Source: Lachnospiraceae bacterium UBA7480 | Lineage (GTDB): Bacteria; Bacillota; Clostridia; Lachnospirales; Lachnospiraceae | Direction of reading: 5' to 3' | Length of the DNA stretch: 5,364 bases | Assembly: GCA_002479655.1 (NCBI GenBank) | Contig: DLOQ01000071.1 | Coordinates: forward strand, 35,141-40,504 | In this document: positions 5,275 through 5,364 of the stretch, in pieces | Numbering within the stretch: the stretch's first letter is position 1 | How the letters are laid out: each line of letters begins with the position of its first letter | The notes under the pieces: model-generated | Told to the model about the DNA's origin: nothing | Databases searched by the model: none | Seen by the model: the letters and a program-made list of their open reading frames with translations, nothing else | Position numbers and translations under genes: made by a program

Positions 5275-5282
5275 CCCTCCTT
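5275..5282 (-). promoter_or_regulatory. Shine-Dalgarno AAGGAGGG deciding the ATPase start
   Basis: AAGGAGGG on the minus strand lies 5 nt before the ATG at 5267-5269 and immediately after the stop codon of the upstream membrane-protein gene. It fixes the ATPase start at MIQIKDLNLD rather than at the ATG 16 codons earlier. Confidence 0.85.
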
Positions 5283-5364
5283 CTATGTACCGTCATAACG
5301 GCTGCTAAAGACAACAAGCAAAAAGATCAAGCCTATATTTATCACGCCAAAATACAGATAGGAA
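5283..5364 (-). CDS. C-terminal end of a membrane protein, probably an ABC-2 type permease (5' part beyond the window)
   Basis: Only 26 codons and a TAG stop (5283-5285) are inside the window. They read SYLYFGVINIGLIFLLVVF, then SSRYDGT. This is one hydrophobic transmembrane helix followed by a short polar tail, typical of the last segment of a multi-pass membrane protein. The stop lies 13 nt before the ABC ATPase start, and the ATPase ribosome site fills the gap, so the genes are in one operon. The position makes an ABC-2 type permease partner the most likely identity, but the fragment is too short to prove the family. Confidence 0.65.
   Translation of the reverse strand, partial: SYLYFGVINIGLIFLLVVFSSRYDGT

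Overview
The window looks like a chromosomal segment of a low-to-moderate GC Gram-positive gut-type Firmicute, most likely Clostridia/Lachnospiraceae. This rests on strong GGAGG-type ribosome binding sites, sigma-A type promoters, two lipobox lipoproteins, a BcrA/LanF-type ABC ATPase and overall protein style; no species can be named. Every supportable gene is on the minus strand, so transcription runs from right to left.

Right end (about 4634-5364): the last 26 codons of a hydrophobic membrane protein, probably an ABC-2 type permease, lie 13 nt before a compact 211-residue ABC ATPase. The ATPase has a glutamate (E-loop) in place of the Q-loop glutamine and a YSLGM signature, as in the bacitracin/lantibiotic self-protection transporters.

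Centre (1199-4633): a 132-nt gap holds a good promoter (TGGACA-N18-TATACT) whose -10 box lies wholly inside a perfect 16-bp palindrome, a likely repressor site. A two-part hairpin abuts the Shine-Dalgarno sequence downstream. This promoter should drive two exported lipoproteins 42 nt apart, of 415 and 670 residues. Both have a lipobox, then an acidic linker built from short in-frame DNA repeats (30 bp and 15 bp), then FG-GAP-like DxDxDGxxE calcium-loop modules. The 415-residue protein ends in four YD (RHS-like) repeats. The 670-residue protein carries a beta-rich N-terminal domain and two copies of the calcium-loop module. A rho-independent terminator closes the unit.

Left end (1-1141): a second promoter (TTGACA-N18-TATGAT) just beyond that terminator drives a two-gene unit. 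The first gene encodes a 275-residue protein that I read as four ribbon-helix-helix (RHH) units in one chain, arranged A-B-A-B by an internal duplication. The second is a GNAT acetyltransferase cut by the window edge. The four-RHH protein is the most unusual object in the window. An RHH gene before a GNAT gene recalls TacA-TacT toxin-antitoxin pairs, although the GNAT N-terminus looks more like a free-standing housekeeping GNAT. No RNA gene, CRISPR array, insertion sequence or origin is visible, and no gene-free stretch exceeds 132 nt.
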